Assembly: GCF_051014685.1 (NCBI RefSeq)
Contig: NW_027478596.1
Coordinates: forward strand, 841,670 to 905,669
From: Ptiloglossa arizonensis
Taxonomy: Eukaryota > Arthropoda > Insecta > Hymenoptera > Colletidae
Direction of reading: 5' to 3'
Length of the DNA: 64,000 bases
The position numbers were made by a program, and so were the translations under genes. The first letter of the stretch is position 1. Each line of letters starts with the position of its first letter. The notes beneath the pieces are model-generated. The model was given only the letters and a program-made list of their open reading frames with translations. It searched no databases and had not been told where the DNA came from. Positions 61,865-64,000 of this stretch are shown in pieces.

Positions 61865-64000
61865 CGAGTTCGTCAATCCGTTCGCGAGATATGGGAGTTT
61901 GAAGTTAAGGAATGGTTGAGAAACCATCAAAATTTTCGCAAGTCTGATACTCGAAACCAATAACTACCATGGCCTAGGGCAAAAATACACATACCGTTGT
62001 AATCGGACGAGTTTCTGCTTTCAGATGCACCAGGAATTTCTCGAGTTCGTCAATTCGTTCGCGAGATATGGGAGTTTGAAATTAAGGAACGGTTGAGAAA
62101 ACATCAAAATTTTCGCAAGTCTGATACTCGAAACCAATAACAGGAATGGCCTAGGGGAAAAGTACACACACCATTGTAATGGGGCGAGTTTCTACTTCCA
62201 GATGCAACAGGAATTTCTCGAGTTCGTCAATCCGTTCGCGAGATATGGGAGTTTGAAGTTAAGGAATGGTTGAGAAACCATCAAAATTTTCGCAATTCTG
62301 ATGCTAGAAACGAATAACTGGAATGACCTAGTGAAAAAGTACACACACCATTGTAATCGGTCGACTTTCTACTTTCAGATGCAACAGGAAATAATCGAGT
62401 TCGTCAATCCGTTCGCGAGATATGGGAGTTTGAAGTTAAGGAATGGTTGAGAAACCATCAAAATTTTCGCAAGTCTGATACCCGAAACCAATAACTACAA
62501 AGCCCTAGGGGAAAATTACACATACATTTGTAATCGGGCGATTTTTTACTTTCAGATGCAACAGGAATTTCTCGAGCTCGTCAATCCGTTCGCGAGATAT
62601 GGGAGTTTGAAGATAAGGAATGGTTGAGAAACCATCAAAATTTTCGTAAGTCTGATTCTCGAAACCAATAAACGGAACGGCCCAGGGGAAAAGTACACAC
62701 ACCATTGTAATCGGGCCAGTTTCTACTTTCAAATGCAACAGGAATTTCTCGATTTCGCCAATCCGTTCGAGAGGTATCGGAGTTTGAAGTTAAGGAATGG
62801 TTGTGAGACCATCACAATTTTCGGAAGTCTGATACTCGAAACCAATAACTACTATGGCCTGGGGCAAAAATACACATACCGTTGTAATCGGACGAGATGC
62901 TGGATTCAGATGCAACAGGAATTTCTCGAGTTCGTCAATCCGTTCGCGAGATATGGGAGTATGAAGTTAAGGAATGCTTTCGAAAGCATCTAAATTTTCG
63001 CAAGTCTGATACTCGAAACCAATAACTACAAAGCCCTAGGGGAAAAATACACATACCTTTGTAATCGGGAGAGCTTCTACTTTCAGATGCAACAGGAATT
63101 TCTCGAGCTCGTCAATCCGTTCGCGAGATATGGGGGTTTGAAATTAAGGAATGGTTGAGAAACCATCAAAATTTGCGCAAGTGTGATACTCGAAACCAAT
63201 AACTGGAATGGCCTAGGGGAAAAGTACACACACCATTGTAATCGGGCCAGTTTCTACTTTCAAGTGCTACAGGAATTTCTCGAGTTCGCCAATCCGTTCG
63301 CGAGGTGTCGGAGTTTGAAGTTAAAGAATGGTTGAGAAACCATCAAAATTTTCGCAAAACTGATACTCGCAACCAATAACTGGAATAGCCTGGGGGAAAA
63401 GTACACACACCATTGTAATGGGGCGGGTTTCTACTTTCAGATGCAACAGGAATTCCTCGAGTTCGTCAATCCGTTCGCGAGATATGGGAGTTTGACGTAA
63501 AAGAATGGTTGAGAAACCATCAAAATTTTCGCAAGTCTGATACTCGAAACCAATAACTACTATGGCCTAGGGCAAAAATACACATACCGTTGTAATCGGA
63601 CGAGTTTATACTTTCAGATGCAACAGGAATTTCTCGAGCTCGTCAATCGTTCGCGAGATATGGGAGTTTGAAATGAAGGAACGGTTGAGAAACCATCAAA
63701 ATTTTCGCAAAACTGATACTCGCAACCAATAACTGGAATAGCCTGGGGGAAAAGTACACACACCATTGTAATGGGGCGGGTTTCTACTTTCAGATGCAAC
63801 AGGAATTCCTCGAGTTCGTCAATCCGTTCGCGAGATATGGGAGTTTGACGTAAAAGAATGGTTGAGAAACCATCAAAATTTTCGCAAGTCTGATACTCGA
63901 AACCAATAACTACTAAGGCCTAGGGCAAAAATACACATACCGTTGTAATCGGACGAGTTTCTGGATTCAGATGCAACAGGAATTTCTCGAGCTCGTTAAT
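61865..64000 (+). repeat. 21-monomer HOR block, copy 2 (cut by window end)
   Basis: This repeats 58,149-60,284 at an offset of 3,716 bp and runs off the right edge. Its first part also matches about 61,050-61,888 at an offset of 1,062 bp (exactly 6 monomers). The same monomer group therefore appears at about 58.8, 61.4 and 62.5 kb. About 2.1 kb of copy 2 lies inside the window. Confidence 0.9.
62974..62989. repeat. Perfect 16-bp palindrome, third copy
   Basis: This is the same ATGCTTTCGAAAGCAT followed by CTAAATTTTCG. It lies 3,716 bp after the second copy and was carried by the 21-monomer block duplication. Confidence 0.95.

Larger units (their letters stand above)
1..64000 (+). repeat. 177-bp tandem satellite array, about 361 monomers, single orientation
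   Basis: Every stretch of the window reads as the same roughly 177-bp unit. Phased on GAGAAACC, the first monomers start at 4, 181 and 358, which gives the period directly. Landmarks by offset in the unit are: AAAATTTT at 12-19, a StuI site AGGCCT at 53-58 overlapping an AvrII site CCTAGG at 56-61, an XhoI site CTCGAG at 123-128, an NruI site TCGCGA at 142-147, and ATGGTT at 172-177 running into the next unit. A typical monomer is 73/177 GC. I saw no inverted monomer and no non-satellite insertion. The size class and HOR organisation fit centromeric or pericentromeric satellites, particularly of plants, but location and species are inference; I do not recognise the sequence. Confidence 0.98.

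Noticed and set aside
1..64000. CRISPR array
   Set aside because: The repeats are 177 bp with no unique spacers between them; the whole unit repeats.
1..64000. Known satellites: human alpha satellite (171 bp) and Arabidopsis 178-bp satellite
   Set aside because: Only the length is similar. The sequence does not resemble what I recall of either, so no family name is given.
1..64000. Transposon or retrotransposon insertions within the array
   Set aside because: I looked for breaks in the 177-bp pattern. All length changes are 1-18 bp or whole monomers, and no foreign segment, LTR or target-site duplication is visible.
1..64000. Inverted monomer blocks
   Set aside because: GAGAAACC and CTCGAGTTCG or their variants stay in plus-strand orientation throughout; CTCGAG is itself palindromic and does not indicate inversion.
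1..64000. Prokaryotic or phage repeat region
   Set aside because: There are no coding genes in 64 kb and a single tandem satellite fills the window, which does not fit a bacterial or phage genome.

Overview
The whole 64 kb window is one uninterrupted head-to-tail satellite DNA array. The unit is about 177 bp, so the window holds roughly 361 monomers, all in the same orientation. I found no credible protein gene, rRNA, tRNA, transposon, CRISPR array or bacterial-type signal. Every open reading frame is satellite sequence read through, because 177 is a multiple of three (59 codons). The organism is a eukaryote. A 170-180 bp monomer in a large array with higher-order repeat (HOR) structure is typical of centromeric or pericentromeric DNA, most often in plants, but I do not recognise this monomer and cannot name a species. 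A consensus monomer is about 41% GC and carries 10 CpG dinucleotides.

Layout. 1-4,780: indel-rich left part, starting with two identical adjacent monomers and containing a 4-mer repeat. 5,703-13,486: a 22-monomer block (3,892 bp) in two almost identical tandem copies. 13,486-16,780: a recombinant stretch with two successive single-monomer duplications and a segment whose closest relative lies 10.8 kb upstream. 16,780-25,450: two tandem copies of a 24/25-monomer block, the second lacking exactly one monomer. 25,180-39,870: a 41-monomer block (about 7.25 kb) in two tandem copies. Positions 25,980-34,240, which straddle the junction of those copies, are full of single-base indels. 39,880-44,900: shorter 5-mer and 15-mer repeats. 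44,900-51,300: 8/9-mer repeats rich in a divergent monomer subfamily marked by a SalI site. 51,300-58,150: mixed subfamilies with 6- and 7-mer repeats. 58,149-64,000: a 21-monomer block (3,716 bp) and the start of its second copy, running off the window.

There are no genes acting together here. What can be read is array evolution: unequal exchange at scales of 1, 2, 4-9, 15, 21-25 and 41 monomers, and subfamily replacement from left to right. A short dyad recurs once per monomer, and in one variant lineage it became a perfect 16-bp palindrome through a compensatory base-pair swap. A motif with 12 of 17 matches to the mammalian CENP-B box also recurs, mostly in the left two thirds.
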